A DNA stretch of 42,912 nucleotides from contig CAZHXA010000018.1 of the NCBI GenBank assembly GCA_964536025.1, forward strand, positions 1-42,912, in the 5' to 3' direction. Shown one piece after another: positions 1 to 7,249 of this stretch; positions within the stretch are counted from its first letter, which is position 1; each line of letters opens with the position of its first letter. The notes beneath the pieces are model-generated. The model was not told the DNA's origin. It worked only from the letters and a program-made list of their open reading frames with translations, and searched no databases. Made by a program: the position numbers and the translations under genes. This DNA is from RGIG4576 sp964536025. GTDB taxonomy: Bacteria > Bacteroidota > Bacteroidia > Bacteroidales > Muribaculaceae.

Positions 1-41
1 TTGTAATATAGTGCTTTGTAGGCTTTGCTGAAAGGAAAAAT

Positions 42-55
42 AACATTATAATGTT
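42..55. repeat. 14-bp perfect palindrome at the PFOR promoter
   Basis: AACATTATAATGTT equals its own reverse complement and runs into the -33 element of the PFOR promoter. That position suits a repressor operator. The sequence is AT-only, so chance cannot be excluded. Confidence 0.4.
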
Positions 56-84
56 GTAGAAAAAAACGAAAAATTGTAACTTTG
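54..84 (+). promoter_or_regulatory. Bacteroidota-type promoter of the PFOR gene
   Basis: TTG at 54-56 is followed after 20 bases by TAACTTTG at 77-84, which matches the Bacteroidota -33/-7 consensus (TTTG-N19-21-TAnnTTTG). It predicts a start near 89-91 and a leader of about 40 nt. A perfect 14-bp palindrome at 42-55 overlaps the -33 element. Confidence 0.65.
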
Positions 85-132
85 CAGAATTATTAAAAAA
101 TGAATAAAATTTTATTTTAAAGATAACAATTT

Positions 133-3100
133 ATGAGTAGAGAAAAGAAATTCTTGACTTGTGATGGTAATCAAGCTGCAGCTCATATAAGCTACATGTT
201 TACTGAAGTTGCTGCAATTTATCCTATCACACCGTCATCAACAATGGCTGAATACGTTGATGAATGGGCCGCTGCAGGTCGTAAAAACATCTTTGGCGAA
301 ACAGTAATGGTACAAGAAATGCAATCGGAAGGAGGAGCTGCTGGTGCTGTTCACGGTTCACTTCAAGCAGGTGCATTAACTACAACTTATACTGCTTCAC
401 AAGGTTTATTACTTATGATTCCTAACATGTATAAGATTGCAGGGGAATTTTTGCCGTGCGTATTCCACGTATCAGCAAGAACTCTCGCATCACATGCATT
501 GTGTATATTTGGTGACCATCAAGACGTAATGTCAACTCGTCAAACAGGTTTTGCAATGTTATGCGAAGGCTCTGTTCAAGAGGTGATGGACCTTGCCGGA
601 GTAGCACACCTTTCTACTATCAAGTCTCGTGTACCATTCGTCAACTTCTTTGACGGATTCCGTACATCTCACGAAATACAAAAAATTGAAGCTCTTGAAA
701 ACGAAGATTTGGCTCCGCTTGTAGATCAAGAGGCTTTAGCTGAATTCCGTCAACGTGCATTGAACCCCGATGCTCCTGTTACTCGTGGTACTGCTGAAAA
801 CGGTGACGTTTTCTTCCAACATCGTGAAGCTTGCAACAACTACTATGACTCAGTTCCTGCTATCGTAGAAGATTACATGAACAAAGTGAGTGAAATTACA
901 GGTCGTAAATATGGTTTGTTTGATTACTATGGTGCTGCTGATGCTGACCGTGTAATCATTGCAATGGGTTCGGTAACTGAAGCTATACGTGAAACAATCG
1001 ACCACTTGACTGCTCAAGGTGAAAAAGTGGGTCTTGTTGCTGTTCACTTGTATCGTCCGTTCTCAGCTAAACATTTCCTTGCGGCTGTTCCTGCTACTGC
1101 AAAGCGTATTGCAGTTCTTGACCGCACAAAAGAACCTGGAGCAAATGGAGAACCGTTATATCTTGATGTAAAAGACTGCTTCTATGGTGTTGAAAATGCT
1201 CCTGTTATTGTAGGTGGTCGTTACGGTTTGGGCTCTAAAGATACAACTCCTGCTCAAATCCTTTCAGTATATGAAAATTTGGCGTTGCCAATGCCTAAGA
1301 ACAACTTTACAATAGGTATCCAAGACGACGTTACATTCCTTTCTCTACCATTAAAAGAAGAAATAGCAGTAGGTGGTACCGGTATGTACCAAGCTAAATT
1401 CTTTGGTCTTGGTGCTGATGGTACTGTTGGTGCAAACAAAAACTCTGTGAAGATTATCGGTGATAATACAAATAAGTATTGCCAAGCTTATTTTGCTTAT
1501 GATTCAAAGAAATCGGGTGGTTTTACTTGTTCTCACTTGCGTTTTGGCGATGAACCGATACGTTCTACATATCTTGTAACAACTCCAAACTTTGTAGCTT
1601 GTCACGTTCAAGCATATTTGAATATGTATGACGTAACTCGCGGTTTACAAAAGAATGGAACATTCCTTCTTAATACAATTTGGGAAGGTGAAGAACTTGC
1701 AAAGAACTTGCCTAATAAGGTTAAGAAATATTTTGCTGACAACAACATCACTGTTTACTATATCAATGCAACAAAGATTGCTCAAGAAATAGGTCTTGGT
1801 AATCGTACAAACACAATTCTTCAATCTGCATTCTTCCGTATTACAGAAGTAATACCTGTTGATCTTGCGGTCGAACAAATGAAGAAATTTATTGTGAAAT
1901 CTTATGGTAAGAAAGGAGAGGATGTAGTAAACAAAAACTATCAAGCGGTAGATCGTGGTAGTGAATATACTCAGTTGGTTGTAGACCCGGCTTGGTCAAA
2001 CTTGACTATTGAAGATAAAGCTGTGGATAATGCACCTGCATTTATCAACAATATCGTAAGACCTATTAATGGTCAAGATGGTGACCTTCTTCCTGTATCT
2101 GCATTCAAAGATAATGCTGATGGTACATGGGAAAACGGAACTTCAAAATATGAAAGACGTGGTGTGTCTGCATTTGTTCCAAAATGGAATCCTGAAACTT
2201 GTATCCAATGTAACAAATGTGCTTATGTGTGTCCTCACGCAGCTATTCGTCCGTTCCTTTTGAATGCTGATGAACTTGTTGCATCTCCTTATACTGCAGA
2301 AACTTCATTAAAAGCAATAGGTAAAGGATTTGAAGGTTTGCAATTCGTTCAAACTGTAGATGTTCTTGATTGCTTGGGTTGTGGAAACTGTGTGGATGTA
2401 TGTCCTGGTAAGAAGGGAGAAAAGGCTCTTGAAATGAAACCTCTTGATGCCGAACTTTCAGAACAAGAAAAGTGGGATTACTGCTATAACAATGTAAAGA
2501 GCAAGCAATCTCTTGTTGATATTAAAGCTAATGTCAAGAATTCTCAATTTGCAACTCCTTTGTTTGAGTTCTCCGGAGCTTGTTCAGGTTGTGGTGAAAC
2601 TCCATATGTTAAACTTATCAGCCAATTGTTCGGAGATCGTCAAATTGTAGCTAATGCTACAGGATGTAGCTCTATTTATTCAGCATCAGTTCCTTCTACT
2701 CCTTATACAACTAATGATAAGGGACAGGGTCCGGCTTGGGCAAATTCATTGTTTGAAGATTTCTGTGAATTTGGTCTTGGTATGACTCTTGCTTATGACA
2801 AAATGCGTGCTCGCTTGACAGTTCTTGTGGAAGAAGCTGCTAAATGTGATTCTTGTGGAGAAGAAGCAAAAGCTCTATACCAAGCATGGCTTGAAAATAA
2901 AGAAGATGGTGCTAAGAGCCGTGAACTTGCTGATCAAATTAAGGCAGTTATAGAAAATTGCGAAAATCCTCTTTGTAAGCAAATTAAGGAATTGAGCAGT
3001 TATCTTGTTAAACGTTCTCAATGGATTATTGGTGGTGACGGTGCTTCTTATGATATAGGTTTCGGTGGTCTTGACCATGTATTGGCTTCTGGTAAGAATG

Positions 3101-3690
3101 TTAATATTCTTGTTATCGATACTGAAGTTTATTCTAACACCGGAGGTCAAGCATCAAAAGCAACTCCACTTGGAGCAATAGCTAAATTTGCTGCTTCAGG
3201 TAAGCGTGTTCGTAAGAAAGATTTGGGCTTGATTGCTTCTACTTATGGTTATGTATATGCTGCACAAGTTGCTATGGGTGCTGATAATGCACAAACATTG
3301 AAAGCAATCCGTGAAGCTGAAGCTTATGATGGACCTTCAATCATTATCGCTTATGCTCCATGTATCAATCATGGCTTGAAGAGTGGTATGGGTAAGGCTC
3401 AAGCAGAAGAAGCTAAAGCTGTTGAATGTGGATACTGGCACTTGTGGCGTTATAATCCTGAATTGGAAAAAGAAGGAAAGAACCCATTTACTCTTGATAG
3501 TAAAGAGCCAAATTGGGATAACTTCTTGCCATTCTTGAAGGGTGAAGTGCGTTATGCGTCAGTAATGAAACAATATCCTGCCGAAGCTGAAGAATTGTTC
3601 AATGCTGCTAAGGAAAATGCAAAATGGCGTTATAATAACTATCGTCGCTTAGCTCAACAACAATGGGGTATAGCTCCTGAAGAAAAGTAA
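133..3690 (+). CDS. nifJ: Pyruvate:ferredoxin (flavodoxin) oxidoreductase
   Basis: This enzyme oxidatively decarboxylates pyruvate to acetyl-CoA and CO2 and reduces ferredoxin or flavodoxin in the cytoplasm. At 1185 residues it has the full length of the single-chain homodimeric PFOR. The N-terminal domain carries the PITPSSTMAE motif (residues 31-40). Two ferredoxin-type 4Fe-4S motifs are visible, C690-x2-C693-x2-C696-x3-C700 and C747-x2-C750-x2-C753-x3-CP. C817 and C820 (CSGCGE) fit the proximal cluster next to the thiamine site. The thiamine diphosphate motif runs from GDGASYD (from residue 968) to NTGG (from 1002). The gene stands alone between its own promoter and a strong terminator. 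Codon use favours CGT, AAC and GGT more than the neighbours do, which suggests high expression. The identity is secure. Confidence 0.98.
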   Translation: MSREKKFLTCDGNQAAAHISYMFTEVAAIYPITPSSTMAEYVDEWAAAGRKNIFGETVMVQEMQSEGGAAGAVHGSLQAGALTTTYTASQGLLLMIPNMYKIAGEFLPCVFHVSARTLASHALCIFGDHQDVMSTRQTGFAMLCEGSVQEVMDLAGVAHLSTIKSRVPFVNFFDGFRTSHEIQKIEALENEDLAPLVDQEALAEFRQRALNPDAPVTRGTAENGDVFFQHREACNNYYDSVPAIVEDYMNKVSEITGRKYGLFDYYGAADADRVIIAMGSVTEAIRETIDHLTAQGEKVGLVAVHLYRPFSAKHFLAAVPATAKRIAVLDRTKEPGANGEPLYLDVKDCFYGVENAPVIVGGRYGLGSKDTTPAQILSVYENLALPMPKNNFTIGIQDDVTFLSLPLKEEIAVGGTGMYQAKFFGLGADGTVGANKNSVKIIGDNTNKYCQAYFAYDSKKSGGFTCSHLRFGDEPIRSTYLVTTPNFVACHVQAYLNMYDVTRGLQKNGTFLLNTIWEGEELAKNLPNKVKKYFADNNITVYYINATKIAQEIGLGNRTNTILQSAFFRITEVIPVDLAVEQMKKFIVKSYGKKGEDVVNKNYQAVDRGSEYTQLVVDPAWSNLTIEDKAVDNAPAFINNIVRPINGQDGDLLPVSAFKDNADGTWENGTSKYERRGVSAFVPKWNPETCIQCNKCAYVCPHAAIRPFLLNADELVASPYTAETSLKAIGKGFEGLQFVQTVDVLDCLGCGNCVDVCPGKKGEKALEMKPLDAELSEQEKWDYCYNNVKSKQSLVDIKANVKNSQFATPLFEFSGACSGCGETPYVKLISQLFGDRQIVANATGCSSIYSASVPSTPYTTNDKGQGPAWANSLFEDFCEFGLGMTLAYDKMRARLTVLVEEAAKCDSCGEEAKALYQAWLENKEDGAKSRELADQIKAVIENCENPLCKQIKELSSYLVKRSQWIIGGDGASYDIGFGGLDHVLASGKNVNILVIDTEVYSNTGGQASKATPLGAIAKFAASGKRVRKKDLGLIASTYGYVYAAQVAMGADNAQTLKAIREAEAYDGPSIIIAYAPCINHGLKSGMGKAQAEEAKAVECGYWHLWRYNPELEKEGKNPFTLDSKEPNWDNFLPFLKGEVRYASVMKQYPAEAEELFNAAKENAKWRYNNYRRLAQQQWGIAPEEK

Positions 3691-3737
3691 TGAGTTTTTT
3701 AATAGTTCTGCGTAAGGATTATAGAAAATAATTAAAA

Positions 3738-3773
3738 AATGAGTGTTGAATATATGTTCAACACTCATTTTGC
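3738..3773 (+). terminator. Intrinsic terminator after PFOR
   Basis: A perfect 13-bp stem (3738-3750 with 3757-3769) and a 6-nt loop are followed by TTTGCTTTT. The opposite strand also leads into a T-rich stretch, so it may act in both directions against the convergent acyltransferase gene. Confidence 0.85.
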
Positions 3774-3865
3774 TTTTAAATCTTATGTTTTATGAAAAAT
3801 ATTTGTTTCTAATCTGTTAAATAGAAAATTATGCTCAATGTGATGAAAGTTATAAGAAAATTGTA

Positions 3866-4612
3866 TTAGTTTTTTAAGGGTGTACGTAAATTTTCAGGCA
3901 ATGCACTTTGTATTGCTTCGTATGTTTTAAACATTACGCTTTCAATATCTTCACCTTTATTTGACGAATAAATCGGTTTGTGAATTGTAAGCTTAATTGT
4001 TCCATATTTGATATTAAAAATGGAAGTGCGAGGTAATATTTTGTAAGAGCCGTCTATTGTTAATGGTATAATAGGTAACTTAAAGTCCATTGCAAGTTTA
4101 AATGCCCCTCGTTTAAATGCTTTCATTTTTCCATTGTATGTTCGAGTGCCTTCAGGAAAAATCACTAAAGACATACCGTTTTGCAATATTTTTTTTGCAT
4201 CAACAATGGATCTTGCCATTGCCATAGGAGAAGAACGGTCAACAAGTATTTGTTTAGACATTTTACAAGCAAAACCAACAAGTGGAATTTTTTCAATACT
4301 TTTTTTCATCATCCACTTGAAATTATGTCCTAAATAGCCATAAATGGTAAAAATATCGTATGCTCCTTGGTGATTGGCTACAAAAACATAAGATGTATTT
4401 TTGTCAATATATTCTTTACCGGTAACATGAACTTTTACGAAAAGTAATTTACACCAACAAATTCCCCAAAAATGAGCAGGATAATACCCCCACCACTTAT
4501 TATCAAAAAGTATGCTACCTAAACCGGTACAAATTGTTATTATTATTGTAATGATTACAATAATAGGGTAGGCTACAAGCCACTTATATATTTCATAGAT
4601 TAGTCGCTTCAT
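3866..4612 (-). CDS. plsC: 1-acyl-sn-glycerol-3-phosphate acyltransferase (PlsC family)
   Basis: This is probably the membrane-bound enzyme that acylates lysophosphatidic acid to phosphatidic acid in phospholipid synthesis. The 248-residue protein has one strongly hydrophobic N-terminal segment (about residues 11-32). It then has the catalytic HX4D motif (H81-QGAY-D86) and the substrate-binding motif FPEGTR (152-157), in the order and spacing of the PlsC family. Family members can instead acylate ornithine or other lipids, so the exact acceptor is inferred. It has its own promoter about 35 nt upstream. It is separated from the response regulator gene upstream by a terminator, so it is probably monocistronic. 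Confidence 0.88.
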   Translation of the reverse strand: MKRLIYEIYKWLVAYPIIVIITIIITICTGLGSILFDNKWWGYYPAHFWGICWCKLLFVKVHVTGKEYIDKNTSYVFVANHQGAYDIFTIYGYLGHNFKWMMKKSIEKIPLVGFACKMSKQILVDRSSPMAMARSIVDAKKILQNGMSLVIFPEGTRTYNGKMKAFKRGAFKLAMDFKLPIIPLTIDGSYKILPRTSIFNIKYGTIKLTIHKPIYSSNKGEDIESVMFKTYEAIQSALPENLRTPLKN

Positions 4613-4647
4613 AAAAAAATAACCTTTAGAGTATTCATATTATAAGA

Positions 4648-4677
4648 CAAAAATAATGAAAAAACATCATACTCAAA
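4648..4677 (-). promoter_or_regulatory. Probable promoter of plsC
   Basis: Read on the minus strand, TATTTTTG (4655-4648) is preceded after 18 bases by TTTG (4677-4674). The spacing is one base short of the usual range. Confidence 0.45.
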
Positions 4678-4680
4678 AGG

Positions 4681-4719
4681 CTTTTAAAAAAAGGCACATC
4701 AATTAACGTGATGTGCCTT
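4681..4719 (-). terminator. Intrinsic terminator of the two-component operon
   Basis: A perfect 11-bp stem (4691-4701 with 4709-4719), read on the minus strand, ends in TTTTTTT. It lies just past the response regulator stop codon. Confidence 0.85.
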
Positions 4720-4733
4720 AAATTTAATGTGTT

Positions 4734-5444
4734 TTATTTTGCTTTAGCTTCAACTTCGGGAGATATTAATTTGTATCCTTTACCATGAATATTAATGATT
4801 TCAATTGAAGGATCGTCTTTCAAATGCTTACGCAATTTTGTGATATATACGTCCATGCTTCGTGCATTGAAATAATTATCATCTATCCAAATGGTTTTTA
4901 ATGCAAAGTTGCGTTCAAGAATTTCATTTACATGAGCACACAATAAACTTAAAAGTTCTGATTCTTTTGTAGTAAGTTTAGTAACTTTATCGTCAACCAT
5001 AAGCACTTGCTTTTGTGTGTCGAAAGTAAACTTACCTATTTTATACATTGTAATTTCTTTGCCTTTTTTACCTTTTACACGGCGTAGAATGGCCTCAATA
5101 CGGAAAACCAATTCTTCCATACTAAATGGTTTTGTAATATAATCATCGGCTCCTATTTTGAAACCTTCCAAGATATCTTCTTTTAATGATTTTGCTGTCA
5201 AAAATATAATAGGAACTTCTCCATTTACAGTGCGAATTTCTTGAGCTAATGCAAATCCGTCTTTTTTAGGCATCATTACATCAAGAACACATAAATCGTA
5301 TTTGCCTTTTAAAAATGCTTTATAGCCACTTTCTCCATCAGCATATAAATCGGCATTGAAGCCTTTAGCTTGAAGATATTCTCTTAAAAGCATGCCAAGA
5401 TTTTCATCATCTTCGCATAATAGAATACGCAATTTTTCTTCCAT
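4734..5444 (-). CDS. rprY: OmpR/PhoB-family response regulator, RprY-like
   Basis: This is a DNA-binding response regulator paired with the sensor kinase encoded 6 bp upstream. The receiver domain (about 1-122) shows the acidic pocket E11-D12-D13, phosphoacceptor D55 in VLDVMMP, T83 in FLTAK, and K105 in the KP switch motif. The C-terminal half (about 130-228) is a winged-helix effector domain ending in the expected hairpin segment (HGKGYKL). The pairing and sequence resemble the RprX/RprY system of Bacteroides and Porphyromonas, which is linked to envelope, sodium or redox stress in those genera. The function here is inferred from that resemblance. Confidence 0.9.
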   Translation of the reverse strand: MEEKLRILLCEDDENLGMLLREYLQAKGFNADLYADGESGYKAFLKGKYDLCVLDVMMPKKDGFALAQEIRTVNGEVPIIFLTAKSLKEDILEGFKIGADDYITKPFSMEELVFRIEAILRRVKGKKGKEITMYKIGKFTFDTQKQVLMVDDKVTKLTTKESELLSLLCAHVNEILERNFALKTIWIDDNYFNARSMDVYITKLRKHLKDDPSIEIINIHGKGYKLISPEVEAKAK

Positions 5445-5450
5445 AATCTT

Positions 5451-6968
5451 TTATTTTATTAGTGGTAATGTTATTATAAATTTCGAGCCTATATTTAATT
5501 CGCTTTCAACGTTTATATTTCCTTTAAATTGAGTTATTAGTTTATGGACATATGCTAAGCCGAGTCCAAAACCTTTAACATCATGTCTATTTCCGGTTGA
5601 AACGCGATAGAATTTTTCAAATATTTTCTTTAAATCGTCTTTTTTTATGCCTATGCCATTATCAGATATAGCAATTTCTATCTTTTCATCACCAATATTT
5701 CGTGTTGAAATAGACAATTCTGGTGGCACGTCCTCTCGTCTATATTTTAGTGCATTATCCAATAAATTAAATATAACATTGGTAAAATGCATTTCATCAA
5801 CATTTACGATGGAATCTTCTGCATCTAAATGAGTCGTTATTGTACCTCCGTATTTTTCGACTTTTAATTTATGAGTGTGTACAACGTTGGAAACGACCAA
5901 ATTTACGTCAACTTCTTGTAACTTCAATGTAGCGTTTTGTCGATCAAGTAATGACATTTGAAGAACTTTTTCAACTTGGAATCTCAATCTTTTTGTTTCA
6001 TCATTAATAACCCCTGATATATGTTGAAGCATTGTTGGACTCTTTCTAACAGAATCATCGTTTAACATTTGAGCTGCAAGCGATATAGTTGAAATAGGGG
6101 TTTTAAACTCATGTGTCATATTATTGATGAAATCGTTCTTCATTTCCGACAATTTCTTTTGTCTAAAAGCTATAATAATTGTAAATACAAATACAACCAA
6201 TAAAATGAAAGTAAAGGCAAATGACGGAATCATGAAACTTATTGAAGAAAATATGTAATCATTTTTCTTTGGGAAAACGATTTTTAAATAAGTCATTTTG
6301 TTTACAGGATCATTAGGAAACAAAACTTGTGTGTAAATGCTTGACTTTTCTGCTTCTTCAGAATATTTATCAGATTTATAGATGTCATTTCCTTTACGAT
6401 CTACAACAGCATATTCATAACTTAGATTAATCCCGTTATTACTTAATTCTCCTTTAAGATAACTGTTTACGATTGAAGAATCTGCTCGCTCTATAATAGG
6501 TCTATTACTTGACTTGCTTAATATATTAAGAATAACCTCATTTAATAGACCTTTTTGGTATAAATATTGCCCTTTTAGTGTTTCTTGCAAACTTTTATAT
6601 CGTTCGTTTATTCCTCCTAAATTAGAATCGTTTTTGGGCTCTATTTTTATAGTTTCCCAATCTCCTTTAATTTTGAAATTAGAAGTTCCATCTTGTGAAG
6701 GGATAGAATATTCCAATTCTTTTTTTGATGCGGCAATATTACCATATAGAGAACTCTCTACTTCATTAACGTCTTGTTCGAGGAAAAATTTTGTTTCATC
6801 TTGTTCTAACGAAGTGGATACTCCATAAAGACTTCTTTTAACAATTTCTGAAAATTGTTCGTTACGCATTTTGATAATATTCTCCATGTACATAATTTGT
6901 ACATAAAGAAGTCCTAAGAACGAAAAAGCCATAACAAGGGTTAATATCCATATCGTTGATTTTTTCAT
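5451..6968 (-). CDS. rprX: Membrane sensor histidine kinase, RprX-like
   Basis: This protein autophosphorylates in response to an envelope signal and passes phosphate to the adjacent regulator. Two membrane segments (about 5-28 and 243-268) enclose a sensor region of roughly 210 residues that matches no domain I recognise. The cytoplasmic part has the H box (NMTHEFKTP, H286), N box (NLLDNALKY, 401-409), G1 (DNGIG, 436-440) and G2 (GFGLGLAY, from 466). All catalytic boxes are intact. It is the first gene of a two-gene operon with a strong promoter and a leader of about 100 nt. The rprX assignment rests on gene pairing and general similarity. Confidence 0.9.
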   Translation of the reverse strand: MKKSTIWILTLVMAFSFLGLLYVQIMYMENIIKMRNEQFSEIVKRSLYGVSTSLEQDETKFFLEQDVNEVESSLYGNIAASKKELEYSIPSQDGTSNFKIKGDWETIKIEPKNDSNLGGINERYKSLQETLKGQYLYQKGLLNEVILNILSKSSNRPIIERADSSIVNSYLKGELSNNGINLSYEYAVVDRKGNDIYKSDKYSEEAEKSSIYTQVLFPNDPVNKMTYLKIVFPKKNDYIFSSISFMIPSFAFTFILLVVFVFTIIIAFRQKKLSEMKNDFINNMTHEFKTPISTISLAAQMLNDDSVRKSPTMLQHISGVINDETKRLRFQVEKVLQMSLLDRQNATLKLQEVDVNLVVSNVVHTHKLKVEKYGGTITTHLDAEDSIVNVDEMHFTNVIFNLLDNALKYRREDVPPELSISTRNIGDEKIEIAISDNGIGIKKDDLKKIFEKFYRVSTGNRHDVKGFGLGLAYVHKLITQFKGNINVESELNIGSKFIITLPLIK

Positions 6969-7079
6969 AATTCAAAAATTCACTTCTTTTTAATACATTA
7001 TTTTTAAGATTAACAATTTATCAAAAAAAATGTTCCTTTACATGCATCTCATTTTGATAATGATGTTAATAATGTGGTG

Positions 7080-7110
7080 CAAAATTAACATACAAATGTA
7101 AAAAAACAAA
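7080..7110 (-). promoter_or_regulatory. Promoter of the rprX-rprY operon
   Basis: On the minus strand, TTTG (7110-7107), 19 bases, then TAATTTTG (7087-7080) give an exact consensus match. The spacer contains TACAAATGTA (7091-7100), a TACAnnTGTA-type half-symmetric site. Confidence 0.7.
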
Positions 7111-7159
7111 GTTTTGGAGTTGAATTTTAATATTTGAAAGCCAATTTTCGCTTTTTTGC

Positions 7160-7179
7160 CATAAATGTAATCATTTATG
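7160..7179. repeat. 8-bp inverted repeat upstream of the rprXY promoter
   Basis: CATAAATG (7160-7167) and CATTTATG (7172-7179) are perfect arms around TAAT. It has no T-run, so it is not a terminator. It lies 50 bp upstream of the rprXY -33 box and just past the terminator of the EF-G paralogue. Confidence 0.4.
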
Positions 7180-7181
7180 AC

Positions 7182-7225
7182 ATAAAATAGGGGACAAACA
7201 TTTAGATTTAATGTCGGTCCCCTAT
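7182..7225 (-). terminator. Intrinsic terminator of the EF-G paralogue gene
   Basis: A 9-bp GC-rich stem (ATAGGGGAC at 7187-7195 with GTCCCCTAT at 7217-7225) has a 21-nt loop. On the minus strand it is followed by TTTTATG. Confidence 0.7.
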
Positions 7226-7249
7226 AAATATTAATAGATATATTAGATT

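Noticed and set aside
2069..2263. A 64-codon plus-strand frame within nifJ
   Set aside because: It is a frame shadow across the ferredoxin domain of PFOR, which is intact in its own frame.
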